The notes under the pieces: generated by a model
What the model was told of the DNA's origin: nothing
Seen by the model: the letters and a program-made list of their open reading frames with translations, nothing else
Databases searched by the model: none
Shown: positions 25,465 through 34,327 of the stretch, one piece after another
Layout: each line of letters opens with the position of its first letter
Position numbering within the stretch: position 1 is the stretch's first letter
Made by a program: the position numbers and the translations under genes
Assembly: GCA_017417055.1 (NCBI GenBank)
Contig: JAFPZX010000069.1
Coordinates: 1-47,454, forward strand
Origin: Anaerolineaceae bacterium
GTDB taxonomy: Bacteria > Chloroflexota > Anaerolineae > Anaerolineales > Anaerolineaceae
DNA length: 47,454 bases
Direction of reading: 5' to 3'

Positions 25465-27015
25465 ATGAAGAAAAACACGATTAGCCAACGGTACGCTGTT
25501 TTAGTGCTCTTTTCTATTCTGCTGTCTGTTGTAGTAATCGGCGCATTGGGTATCCTTACCCTTTGGAACAAAACCAACCAGGATGTGGTCACAATCATGA
25601 ACCTCACTACGGAGTCCAAAGCTGCCGGGATGGATTTAGTGTTGCTAAAAACCAGAGATGTCGTGGATACCGTGGCCGCATACGTTGGGGCCCGTGTGGC
25701 ATCCGTTAATATGCAATCAGAAGAAGCCGTTTTACAAGCCGGTCTTGACGAAGAAATACAGGAACTTTTCCTCAGTTCCGTAGAGAATATGGAAGGCATC
25801 GTCGGGTACAGCATCCGTTATTCAGCGCCCTATGATTCCATAGTGAACGGCTTTGCATTCCGAAGGCGACTGACAGAAAAAGCGTTTTCACCAGCGGAAG
25901 AAGAAAGCAGTTTGGCAAATCCATCCGATATAGATTGGTACAATCTCGCAAAAACTTCCGGAAAACCGGTTTGGGTTCCGATTCGGGAATATCCTTACAT
26001 CAATGGATATATTTTTTCCTACGCTGTTCCCATCTATTTTGACGAGGAACTTGTAGGCGTGGCCTGCGTAGACGCTGATTTTGAAGTACTGGCAAAACCG
26101 GTGCGGGAAGTATCCCTGTTTGGAAACGGATATGCCTATCTGACGGATGATAAAGGAAAAGTGTATTACCACCCGTTGATTGGATACGGCGTTCTGCTGA
26201 CCGAAGATGAAGATGATGTGCCGGAAGTAGATTCCGCACTTGCTGACACATCTACACACGGACAGTTGATCTCCTATGAATACCAGGGGCAGAAAAAGAA
26301 AATGGCGTTTCAAAGCCTGATCAATGACATGCGTTTAGTCGTCACTGCCAATGAAGAAGATGTTCGACAGGAAACAAATATCCTGATCCGGCGGATCGTT
26401 TTATCCGCAGCCGGCATCATGGTTATTTTTATGTTCTTTGCCTTAGAAATGGAGAAACGGACAATGCACCCCGCGCTGGACAAAATGGAGAACCTTGCTC
26501 ATCTCGATGGGCTGACCGGCGTACTGAACAAAACATCGTTTATCGAAATCCAGGAATACCTGGACAAAAAAATCCGCTCTAAAAAGGCAGCATTCGGATT
26601 TGTCATGTTTGACGCAAACGAACTAAAAAAAATAAACGACCAATACGGGCACAAAATGGGTGATGTTTATCTGCTCAGTACGGTTGAAATGATCCAGGAA
26701 TGTTTTCCCGGTTGTCAGATTTTCCGTATCGGCGGGGACGAATTCGTAGTGGTGATAGAAGGAGAAAATTCTCTCCGGTCTGCCGAAAAATGGCTGAATT
26801 CAACATATGCCTGGCAGGAAAAACGCAGACAGGAAAAACGGGAACCCTGGGAAAAGCCATCTGTCGCCGGTGCACTCAGCATCTTTGACCCACAAATCCA
26901 CCACAGTTCCGAAGAGGTGCTTGCCGCGGCGGACAAATTGATGTACAAAGAAAAACAGCGAATGAAGGAGAATAACGCTTATGGCAGAGATTCTGCAGGT
27001 AACCCCGGAATGTGA
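25465..27015 (+). CDS. Cache-domain diguanylate cyclase
   Basis: 516 residues. Helix near 12-35, extracytoplasmic double-Cache sensor (about 40-305: IDWYNLAKTSGKPVWVPIRE and GYAYLTDDKGKVYYHP are typical Cache strands), helix near 308-328, then GGDEF domain with HLDGLTGVLNK, DANELKKINDQYGHKMGD and RIGGDEFVV. The RxxD feedback site five residues before GGDEF is absent (FPGC there), so product inhibition is unlikely by that route. Its last 35 bases overlap the pectin methylesterase start, so the two are co-transcribed. The Cache domain may sense an extracellular pectin-related ligand; that is inference from position. Confidence 0.93.
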   Translation: MKKNTISQRYAVLVLFSILLSVVVIGALGILTLWNKTNQDVVTIMNLTTESKAAGMDLVLLKTRDVVDTVAAYVGARVASVNMQSEEAVLQAGLDEEIQELFLSSVENMEGIVGYSIRYSAPYDSIVNGFAFRRRLTEKAFSPAEEESSLANPSDIDWYNLAKTSGKPVWVPIREYPYINGYIFSYAVPIYFDEELVGVACVDADFEVLAKPVREVSLFGNGYAYLTDDKGKVYYHPLIGYGVLLTEDEDDVPEVDSALADTSTHGQLISYEYQGQKKKMAFQSLINDMRLVVTANEEDVRQETNILIRRIVLSAAGIMVIFMFFALEMEKRTMHPALDKMENLAHLDGLTGVLNKTSFIEIQEYLDKKIRSKKAAFGFVMFDANELKKINDQYGHKMGDVYLLSTVEMIQECFPGCQIFRIGGDEFVVVIEGENSLRSAEKWLNSTYAWQEKRRQEKREPWEKPSVAGALSIFDPQIHHSSEEVLAAADKLMYKEKQRMKENNAYGRDSAGNPGM

Positions 27016-27847
27016 TTTACAAAAAATATTTGACGAAGCGCCGGACAAATCCGAGATTCGACTGGCTCCGGGTGTGTACCGACAGAAAACCGTCATCCGC
27101 AAGCCCGGAATAAAATTGATCGGAGCGGGAATGGACAAAACCGTTCTCGTCTGGGATGATTACGCACTGAAACTGGACGAACAGGGACGAGAATACAACA
27201 CCTTCAAGACCTGGACACTTGCCATATGTGCGGACAATGTCCATATGGAGAACCTGGCTATCGTCAACGACGCGCTGACACCGGAAATCAAAGGTCAGGA
27301 AGTAGCCCTTTCCGTCATCGGAGATCAATTCACCATGGAAAACTGTCTGCTGCGTTCCACTCAGGATACGCTCTTCCTTGGTCCGCTGCCGGATGACCTG
27401 ATCGTCCGCTACACCGGTTTCCATGCCCCGGAATTACTGAAGGGCGGACATATGCGCCAACGCTTCACCAACTGCCGTATAGAAGGTACTGTAGACTTCA
27501 TCTTCGGGTGCGGAGATACGCACTTCGAAAACTGCGAGATCTGTTCCCTGAATGACGCCCGGAACATCGGTTATGTCGCCGCACCGGCTCACAGTCTGGA
27601 ACAGCAGGAAGGGTTCCTGTTCCGGAACTGCCGCTTTACCTGTGAAGAAGGTGTTGCGCCCGGCAGCATTTACCTCGCACGTCCCTGGCGTGACTATGGT
27701 CTCTCCACCTTTGAAAACTGCAGCTACGGTCCGCATATTTCCCCGCTTGGTTTTGACAAATGGAACGACACCAACCGCGACCAGACCGCCCGCTTCCGGG
27801 AAACGCCGGCGGCTCCGGGACGCGTTGACTGGGCAAACATCAGATAA
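26981..27847 (+). CDS. Pectin methylesterase (CE8), intracellular
   Basis: 288 residues, right-handed beta-helix esterase that removes methyl groups from galacturonate residues. Motifs in order: GQEVALSV near 104, STQDTLFLG near 126 with the catalytic Asp, GTVDFIFGCG near 168 with the second Asp, and YLARPWRDYG near 230 (Arg, Trp). No signal peptide, unlike plant-pathogen enzymes, so it should act on imported methylated oligomers. AAGGAG nine bases upstream supports the ATG, which lies inside the end of the cyclase gene. Confidence 0.95.
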   Translation: MAEILQVTPECDLQKIFDEAPDKSEIRLAPGVYRQKTVIRKPGIKLIGAGMDKTVLVWDDYALKLDEQGREYNTFKTWTLAICADNVHMENLAIVNDALTPEIKGQEVALSVIGDQFTMENCLLRSTQDTLFLGPLPDDLIVRYTGFHAPELLKGGHMRQRFTNCRIEGTVDFIFGCGDTHFENCEICSLNDARNIGYVAAPAHSLEQQEGFLFRNCRFTCEEGVAPGSIYLARPWRDYGLSTFENCSYGPHISPLGFDKWNDTNRDQTARFRETPAAPGRVDWANIR

Positions 27848-27850
27848 TCT

Positions 27851-28594
27851 ATGATTACAGAACTGCGCAGCACTGAAAAAGCAGAATTGCTATTCCGCGG
27901 ATGGAACGACACCATGATCCGCTCCTGCCTGCAGCAGGTCATGGGAAAAATCTATGTTAACGATACGGAACAGCCGAAATCCGCATGTGCGATTCTCGGT
28001 TGTTTTGCCTTTTACACGGGTGAACCCAATGAGGAACTTGTCCGGAACAAACCGGAAGGTTTCCTCATCATGACCCCGCAGAATGACGATTGGGCAAAAC
28101 TCATCGAACACTGCCACCCAACCGCGAAAAAGGCCACCCGATATGCCATGAAACACGATACAGAATTCGACCGCAGGCAATTACAGGATCTCATCAAAAA
28201 CCTGCCGGATGGATACAAATTGAGAGCAATCGATGGTGACTTGTACGATCTGTGTCTCAAGGATCCGCTCACCGTTGACTTTGTCTCCAATTTCGGCAGC
28301 AAAGAGAATTTTTTGAAACTTGGGCTTGGTTTCGTGATTCTGAAAAATGGGGAGATCGTCTCCGGAGCGTCATCCTTTTCCCGCTATCGCGAAGGAATCG
28401 AAATCGAGGTCGATACAGCCGAATCCGAACGAAAAAAAGGACTGGCTTCCATTGCCTGCGCCGCACTGATCCTGAAATGTCTCGAACAAGGACTTTACCC
28501 AAGCTGGGACGCACAAAATCTGACCTCCGTCCGCCTTGCTGAAAAACTGGGTTATCGGATAGATCATGTTTATTCGGTTTACGAAATCGGATAA
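27851..28594 (+). CDS. GNAT acetyltransferase (ZmaR-like)
   Basis: 247 residues. Two-part GNAT of the type first noted in zwittermicin resistance protein: an N-terminal half with CAILGCFAFYTGEPNEELV and a C-terminal GNAT core (GEIVSGASSFSRYREGIEIE, TAESERKKGLASIACAALIL, SVRLAEKLGYR). Starts three bases after the methylesterase stop, so it is co-translated with it. Its substrate is unknown and a link to pectin is only positional. Confidence 0.88.
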   Translation: MITELRSTEKAELLFRGWNDTMIRSCLQQVMGKIYVNDTEQPKSACAILGCFAFYTGEPNEELVRNKPEGFLIMTPQNDDWAKLIEHCHPTAKKATRYAMKHDTEFDRRQLQDLIKNLPDGYKLRAIDGDLYDLCLKDPLTVDFVSNFGSKENFLKLGLGFVILKNGEIVSGASSFSRYREGIEIEVDTAESERKKGLASIACAALILKCLEQGLYPSWDAQNLTSVRLAEKLGYRIDHVYSVYEIG

Positions 28595-28657
28595 TGCCGC
28601 TTCAATATACTTTTGAATTTATGATAGAATTTCATTTTAGCAAGGCAGGAAAAAACC

Positions 28658-28963
28658 GTGATGATTATTACCGAATTCTCAAATCTGCGAAATGAACATA
28701 CTGAAATATCAGAAATGGCGCATCAGAATGATGAACCAATATATATACCAAAAGACAGAGAAGTTGATATCGTCGTGATGAGTATAGAATCTTTTGAACG
28801 CAGGGAAGACTTACTTCGTCTCAAATCAAAATTAGCAGCTATTGAACAACAACGTATCAATGGCTACAAAACATATTCAACAGACGAATCACATGTAAAA
28901 ATTCAAAAGAATATCCGACGAACCGATTACAAAGATTTATTCCGTAATGAATTAAATATCTGA
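28658..28963 (+). CDS. Orphan Phd/YefM-like antitoxin
   Basis: 101 residues. The N-terminal ~55 residues match the Phd/YefM DNA-binding fold (EPIYIPKDREVDIVVMSIES). The rest is a helical toxin-binding type tail. No toxin gene follows: the next start is the pyrophosphatase. A TTCAAT - 17 bases - TAGAAT promoter-like pair lies at about 28609-28637. It may be a solitary regulator or the remains of a toxin-antitoxin pair. Confidence 0.75.
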   Translation: MMIITEFSNLRNEHTEISEMAHQNDEPIYIPKDREVDIVVMSIESFERREDLLRLKSKLAAIEQQRINGYKTYSTDESHVKIQKNIRRTDYKDLFRNELNI

Positions 28964-28986
28964 AATGGATGAAAGGAACCTTACCT

Positions 28987-30189
28987 ATGAAGAATAAAAA
29001 TTTGATTTTGATTTTAGTTGTATTGGCTGTATGTGCCTGTGTTGGACTGGTATCTTATAACCAGGGAAAGAAAAGCGCGGAACCGAAGATTCTCGAAGCG
29101 GAACAAAAGGCTCTTGATGCGGAACAGAAAGCTCGCGACGCGGAACAAAAGATCCTCGATGTGGAACAGGAAATTCACGCTGAAATTGAATTCCTCACCA
29201 CGCTCAATCGTGCAGAACTGGAAACGCTGCATCTTGAGGACGGACCGATTTATGTATTCGGGCATAAGAGTCCGGACAGTGATACCGTCTGCAGCTCTAT
29301 CGTTTACGCGGAACTGCTCAAACAACTGGGATATGACGCGAAAGCCGCTGTTCTTGGAGACATCAATAATGAGACAGCTTATATTCTCAAAACAGCCGGT
29401 GTTGAGGTACCGGAAATTCTTGATGATGCAGCAGGAAAAAATGTGGTTCTGATCGATCACAGCGAATACAACCAATCCGCAGATGGACTGAACGAAGCCA
29501 ATATTATCACCATTATTGACCATCACGGAAATGGCAGTGTTACGACCGGGAACCAGTTGATCTATGATGCCAGACCATTCGGAGCAACTGCAGCAATCAT
29601 CTGGATTCGCGCCTACAATTACGGTCTCACTATCGATAAGTCAATGGCCACACTCCTGCTCGGCGCTTTACTGTCCGATACAGTAAACCTAAAATCCGCC
29701 ACAACCGCGGACCGTGCTGCATATGAAGATTTGGTAAAAATTTCAGAAATCAGCGACCCACAGGCTTTTTATCAGGAAATATTCAAAGCTTCTATTTCTT
29801 ATGACGGCATGACGGATATGGAAATATTGGAAAGTGATGTCAGAATTTATGAAAGCGGCGGACGTAAATACACCATCGGCTGCATCAACGCTTATGACGA
29901 AACCACAGCTTCAGACCTGGCAGAGCGCATGAAAGTCCTGATGCAGGATTTCGTAACTTCTCAGGGTGTGGAATTGGGCTATGCACAAATTTCCATCTAC
30001 CATGATGACATCAGCATGAATTATATTGTCCCATCCGACGAAACCGCAGCGGAAGTGCTGAAGGCAGCTTTCCCGGACAGGACTCCTGAATTCGACGGAA
30101 CATCCTACATCTTCAACCCGGGAATGGGAAGAAAACAAACCCTTGTTCCGGCCATTTCTAACGTACTCGCTGCCCATCCGGGAGAGTAA
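28987..30189 (+). CDS. Membrane-anchored family II inorganic pyrophosphatase (DHH/DHHA2)
   Basis: I take the ATG at 28987 (AAGGA ten bases upstream), 400 residues. Residues 6-24 are one hydrophobic segment after MKNKN; residues ~28-66 are a coiled coil made of near-repeats of AEQKALD/AEQKARD; the rest is a complete manganese-dependent pyrophosphatase: GHKSPDSDT near 89, VLIDHSEYNQ near 155, IIDHHGN near 177, LLGALLSDTVNLKS near 225, and a DHHA2 domain ending GMGRKQTLVPAIS. Family II enzymes are normally soluble cytoplasmic proteins. Helix and charge pattern suggest the enzyme faces outside, unless the segment is inverted. A cysteine pair in the helix (VCAC) is not a good lipobox. Confidence 0.88.
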   Translation: MKNKNLILILVVLAVCACVGLVSYNQGKKSAEPKILEAEQKALDAEQKARDAEQKILDVEQEIHAEIEFLTTLNRAELETLHLEDGPIYVFGHKSPDSDTVCSSIVYAELLKQLGYDAKAAVLGDINNETAYILKTAGVEVPEILDDAAGKNVVLIDHSEYNQSADGLNEANIITIIDHHGNGSVTTGNQLIYDARPFGATAAIIWIRAYNYGLTIDKSMATLLLGALLSDTVNLKSATTADRAAYEDLVKISEISDPQAFYQEIFKASISYDGMTDMEILESDVRIYESGGRKYTIGCINAYDETTASDLAERMKVLMQDFVTSQGVELGYAQISIYHDDISMNYIVPSDETAAEVLKAAFPDRTPEFDGTSYIFNPGMGRKQTLVPAISNVLAAHPGE

Positions 30190-30203
30190 TCAACTTAAAA
30201 ATG

Positions 30204-30237
30204 GGACATCGGGAACAAACCCGATGTCCTTTTTTTT
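30204..30237 (+). terminator. Intrinsic terminator
   Basis: Stem GGACATCGGG / CCCGATGTCC with a six-base loop, followed by eight T. It lies 15 bases after the pyrophosphatase stop and ends the plus-strand operon. Confidence 0.95.
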
Positions 30238-30343
30238 ATACAAAAAAGCAAATTTTTACGCAAATTCTACCCAACAATAATCCACGAACCGCTGCGTTAA
30301 CTGTCATAATAGAAAGTGGCTGACAATTTTCTGTCTATTTTAC

Positions 30344-30395
30344 AATATAGTGCCATTTTAGTGTCAAATAATTGACACTAAAATGGCACTATATT
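30344..30395. repeat. Perfect 24-bp inverted repeat
   Basis: Two 24-base arms (30344-30367, 30372-30395) pair without mismatch around a four-base loop ATAA. Arms include TAGTGCCATTTTAGTGTCAA. No T-run follows on either strand. It lies between convergent genes, 25 bases past the aldo/keto reductase stop. It could end that transcript or be a small mobile palindrome. Confidence 0.85.
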
Positions 30396-30419
30396 ATTAC
30401 GCTTATGTCACCAAAAGTA

Positions 30420-31544
30420 TTATTTGTCCAATTTTTCAGCGGCATCCCGCATCAGATCAATGACAGGCAGATGCTGAGGGCAGACGCTTTCACACTGACC
30501 GCAGCCGATACAATCCGAAGCACGTCCGCTGCCGGAACTGACCAGCCCTCTGTAAAAGGACTTCGGGCGGAAGGTTTCATTGTAAAGGGTCATGGTGTTG
30601 ACAGCCCGGAAAACATCCGGAATGCTGATATGCATCGGGCAGCCATCGCAGCAATAGCGGCAAGAGGTACAGCCGATCAGCGGGATGTTCAGCATGATCG
30701 CTCTCACATCATCGACCACAGCCCGCTCTTCCTCAGAAAGCGGTTCGAAATTGGTAAAAGTGGAGATGTTATCCTGCATCTGGTCGATGTGAGTCATCCC
30801 GGAAAGGATGGTCATCACACCCGGAAGAGAAGCCACAAAGCGGAAAGCCCACGAAGCAATCGAAGCCTCAGGCCTCACGGCTTTGAATTTTTCCTCCAGC
30901 TCCGGTTTCAGTGCCGCCAATGAACCGCCTTTGACCGGTTCCATGATGATCATGGGAATATTGCGCTCATGCAGGATCTCGTAAAGCTTCCCTGACTGAA
31001 CCACCGGATTCGTCCAATCCGCATAGTTCAACTGGATCTGGACAAATTCAACTTCCGGATGGGCATCCAGCACCTTTGTCAGAAGTTCCGGGCTGCCATG
31101 GAAAGAAAAGCCGAAGTGTTTGATCTTGCCTTCCTTTTTCTTGTCCACACACCAAGTGAAACAGTCAAGTTTTTCATAAACGTCTATATTTCCGTCTTCA
31201 ACGGAGTGCAGCAGATAAAAATCATAATAATCCACACCGGCACGGCGCAGCTGTTCATTGAAGATACGATCCCGGTCATCCTTGCTTTTCAATTCCCAGG
31301 CAGGCAGCTTTGTAGCAAGCGTAAAGCTCTCCCGCGGGTAGCGCTTTACGATCGCTTCACCGGCTTCCACCTCGGAAAGCCCACTGTGATAGACATAAGC
31401 GGTATCGAAATAGTTCAGTCCCGCTTCCATGTAAAGGTCAACCATTTTACAGACTTCATCATGATCGATTTTCCCCTCGCAAAGCGGCAGACGCATCAAG
31501 CCAAAACCAAGTTTCGGCATTTTACTAAGATCAATAGCTGACAT
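30420..31544 (-). CDS. Aldo/keto reductase with C-terminal [4Fe-4S] domain
   Basis: 374 residues from the ATG at 31544 (AGGAGA upstream). Residues 1-~275 are an aldo/keto reductase barrel (LGFGLMRLPLCEGKIDHDEV, DTAYVYHSGLSEV, IMEPVKGGSLA). Residues ~280-374 form a ferredoxin-like region with CTSCRYCCDGCP and CIGCGQCESVCPQ, eight cysteines for two iron-sulfur clusters. This fusion is common in anaerobic Firmicutes; substrates are mostly unknown. No link to pectin use is evident apart from proximity. Confidence 0.93.
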   Translation of the reverse strand: MSAIDLSKMPKLGFGLMRLPLCEGKIDHDEVCKMVDLYMEAGLNYFDTAYVYHSGLSEVEAGEAIVKRYPRESFTLATKLPAWELKSKDDRDRIFNEQLRRAGVDYYDFYLLHSVEDGNIDVYEKLDCFTWCVDKKKEGKIKHFGFSFHGSPELLTKVLDAHPEVEFVQIQLNYADWTNPVVQSGKLYEILHERNIPMIIMEPVKGGSLAALKPELEEKFKAVRPEASIASWAFRFVASLPGVMTILSGMTHIDQMQDNISTFTNFEPLSEEERAVVDDVRAIMLNIPLIGCTSCRYCCDGCPMHISIPDVFRAVNTMTLYNETFRPKSFYRGLVSSGSGRASDCIGCGQCESVCPQHLPVIDLMRDAAEKLDK

Positions 31545-31821
31545 ACAATTTCTCCTCATTCATTGTTTATTTATGGATACCAATTCTCAAAACCGGTCAA
31601 ACATCTGTAGTGCTGAAAAAAAGCCACTCCATTTGCTTTATCTCGAATCAATATCATTTATTTACACAACAAGATAGTTTAATTATACAAGACAATACAG
31701 GAAAAAAACCGCGATTAAGAATAGTGAGTGTGAAAAACGATTTCCTTATGGGACATGGTTGATATATACGGTAAAATTAAAGAGAAATTATGAACACCTC
31801 TGTCCAGAAAGGATCAGCAGC

Positions 31822-32838
31822 ATGACTTACGAAGAATTCATCGAACAACTAAAAAAACAAGCCCATGAAGAGCTGGGATATTCGATGGAAGGAATGAAAT
31901 TCTACCCGGAAGGGTTCACCTCAGATAACCCTATTATGAAAGAATGGATCAAAGACAGTAATCTGAAGTTCATTGGGACAGAGAGCGAAACCCTCCTTAT
32001 GGATATCATTACCATGGATATACCGAATACAGGAAATGTCGGCAATGTACAAAGGATCGCCGTCAAAAAAATGTACGAAAACGCTCAGGAAAATGGTTTT
32101 GATGCCGCATTTCAAAAAATTCGCGACCTTCAAAAAGATGCTGTTAATGCGAATATTGACTTAGACAGACTTGAAGCACGCGGAAAGAGCGATTATGAAA
32201 GACTCGAGGATCAGTTGATCCTGCGGCCGCTGAATTATCGTCTCCATATGCTGGATCTGAAGGGCTGCATTTACCGGAGAATCAATGATTTTGTTCTCTG
32301 CCTTTATCAGGTGATATCCGATGACGGGCACAACCTGCTCACCAGTAAGATCAAACGTGACGAAATGGAAAATTGGCGGATCAACGAAGACGAGGTGATG
32401 CAAAGCGCGCTGGAAAATACAGCACGGCTTTATCCGGCTGTTGTATTTGACCAGTTGACACAGAAAGAAGAAAAACTTATGGAGAAGGAATTCACCAGGG
32501 CAGACATCACCATGCAAGCACCTCATGGTAAGATGATACTGCTCTCCTCAACCAGAACAACCAACGGTGCAGCAGCGCTCTTCTATCCCGGCGTAATGCA
32601 AAAATTGATAAAAATCATGGGCGGTCCATTCCAGGCGGTTTTCATGAATACAGATGACGTGCTCATCTTCGACAAAAATGACAGCAGAGCAACCGGTTTT
32701 GCGAGAACTGCAAAGGAAGGCAGCATGATGGGTGAAATGCTCTCCGGAAAGCCCTATTTGTGCGACGGGAAACAAATTATCCCCGGGATCATTGTCAATC
32801 TATATGCCGACGGGAAAGCAGAAATCGACAATGACTGA
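31822..32838 (+). CDS. DUF5688-family protein
   Basis: 338 residues from the ATG at 31822 (AAAGGA upstream); the frame is open back to 31759. Begins MTYEEFIEQLKKQAHEELGY, and has the late GAAALFYPGVMQKLIKIMGG region seen in DUF5688 proteins of Lachnospiraceae. Function unknown. No signal peptide or membrane segment. Often in several copies per genome and near mobile DNA. A TIR element follows. Confidence 0.8.
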   Translation: MTYEEFIEQLKKQAHEELGYSMEGMKFYPEGFTSDNPIMKEWIKDSNLKFIGTESETLLMDIITMDIPNTGNVGNVQRIAVKKMYENAQENGFDAAFQKIRDLQKDAVNANIDLDRLEARGKSDYERLEDQLILRPLNYRLHMLDLKGCIYRRINDFVLCLYQVISDDGHNLLTSKIKRDEMENWRINEDEVMQSALENTARLYPAVVFDQLTQKEEKLMEKEFTRADITMQAPHGKMILLSSTRTTNGAAALFYPGVMQKLIKIMGGPFQAVFMNTDDVLIFDKNDSRATGFARTAKEGSMMGEMLSGKPYLCDGKQIIPGIIVNLYADGKAEIDND

Positions 32839-32887
32839 TAAAACGATTCGTAGATGACTTACACACGATAACTTATTTAAAGATGAC

Positions 32888-32982
32888 GCACATGGGAACT
32901 GGCCCCAATCAGCCTGCTCAGTAAGGTACATACTTCATCTGAATTCATTTTCAGAACAGACTGTGTTCCTGTCCCCATGTGC
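32888..32982. repeat. Small TIR element, GCACATG family, copy D
   Basis: GCACATGGGAACTGG at the left and CCTGTCCCCATGTGC at the right are near-perfect inverted ends of a 95-base unit. The middle shares CTGCTCAGTAAGGTACA and TCAGAACAG with the compound element at 6181-6326. Confidence 0.65.
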
Positions 32983-33011
32983 GACACTGTGTACAGAACG
33001 TTTATCTTTTC

Positions 33012-33420
33012 TCAAATTTTAGCTAAAGCGGCATTTTTGTAGTTTTCGTCGTCCGTAACTTCTCGGATCAGTTTCAGAAATTCAGAAAAACGGTTTTTCT
33101 GCATCGTTCATTTAAGCTTTGTTATCCAGCGCTCCCCGGTCGCAGACAATCAGAATTTTTTCGCTGTTTATTGTACGGGAGCATATTCAAAAATCGTTTC
33201 CTTTTCGTTCTGCAGTCTGAGCTGACACTTTTGATATTCTCCGTTTGTGGAACATGTCCAAGGGGGAAACGCCCCCTGAAATCATTTCTGCAGCAGTTTC
33301 AGGAACAAACAAAACCATATAGCCCCGATTGGTGAAAGCATTCTGGATCCAGTTCATTGCAGTAGTTTTCCCCGCGCAGGGTCCGCCTGTAATCACAATT
33401 TTACTAATTTTCTTCGTTTT
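33012..33420 (-). pseudogene. Decayed AAA-type P-loop ATPase gene
   Basis: Starting next to the isomerase stop, the frame reads KISKIVITGGPCAGKTTAMN (Walker A), then VLFVPETAAEMISGG. A frameshift after DMFHK moves the continuing homology (KCQLRLQNEKETIFEYA) to a second frame, and a third frame continues SEKILIVCDRGALDNKA, which includes the Walker B-like IVCDRGALD. Stops follow, then FLKLIREVTDDENYKNAALA in yet another frame to the TGA at 33012. These pieces in order match AAA_28-type nucleotide-binding proteins of Firmicutes. The gene is clearly dead. Confidence 0.8.
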
Positions 33421-34277
33421 TAGACCTCGTTATAAACCCTCTCAATCAATTCACGGGAGGCGACAGCATTGTCGTTGCAGGTGTTTTCCAGTGAGACCTG
33501 GATGAAAGGCTTGCGTGCTTTCAGATAACGAAGAATATTAGTATAATCCATCTCTCCGGTACCGGCGGCAACACTCACCAGTTTTCCGTCTTTACGGATG
33601 AAGTCCTTGATATGCACCATAGCAATATGGTCGCCCAACAGGTCCATGGCTTCCGCGAAGACGTTTTCCCGGTCGTCGGCATTTTCCATGCAGAGCAGGT
33701 TCACCGGGTCGAAAATGATGCGCAGATTGCGGCTGCCCATGCTTCTGAGGACCTGCAAAGCCCGCTTCGGATTATAGACAATATGGTTCCAGACCGGCTC
33801 GATCGCCATGGTCACCCCATAATCTTCGGCAGCCGTCACCACATCTTCCAGATTGTGCATGAAGATGTTCAGTGCCTCTTCCGTGTGTGTATTGGCATCC
33901 AGCTTGTATTCCGCATTCGGTGCACCGGTCTCGGTTCCCACCATGGAAGCACCGCACAGTGAAGCAACACGCATATTGCCGTAATACTTCTCTTTGATCT
34001 CCCGCAGTTTGTTTTCATCCGGATGGGCCAGGTTCAGGTAACAGCCAAGCACCGCGATATCCAGGTCGTATTTACCAAAGACACGTTTGAAATAAACACC
34101 CAGCCCTTCCGTCATGGCAGCAGGATCATAAGTAAGTCCTTTTATAACTTTCTGCGGAGCCAGATGAACACAGCAGAAACCCTCCTGCTGCGCTTTTGCC
34201 GCCCGGGCTTCCAGTGTCTGCAGTTCATCAGAAAGCCCGCTGTTTACATCATGAAGTCGAATACCGATTTGTAACAT
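33420..34277 (-). CDS. Sugar-phosphate isomerase/epimerase (AP-endonuclease 2 fold)
   Basis: 285 residues from the ATG at 34277, which has GGAGG six bases upstream; the longer frame to 34364 lacks one. A TIM-barrel protein of the xylose isomerase-like superfamily: MAIEPVWNHIVYNPKRALQV near 145, IIFDPVNLLC near 176 and HIKDFIRKDGK near 206 supply Glu, Asp and His metal ligands. Most relatives interconvert keto sugars or inositol-type compounds. Its exact substrate cannot be told; it may serve uronate or pentose use. Confidence 0.88.
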   Translation of the reverse strand: MLQIGIRLHDVNSGLSDELQTLEARAAKAQQEGFCCVHLAPQKVIKGLTYDPAAMTEGLGVYFKRVFGKYDLDIAVLGCYLNLAHPDENKLREIKEKYYGNMRVASLCGASMVGTETGAPNAEYKLDANTHTEEALNIFMHNLEDVVTAAEDYGVTMAIEPVWNHIVYNPKRALQVLRSMGSRNLRIIFDPVNLLCMENADDRENVFAEAMDLLGDHIAMVHIKDFIRKDGKLVSVAAGTGEMDYTNILRYLKARKPFIQVSLENTCNDNAVASRELIERVYNEV

Positions 34278-34327
34278 TATGCCTCCAAAATACAAAGTAA
34301 TAGCGAATTCGTTGTTTTCTGTGAATT

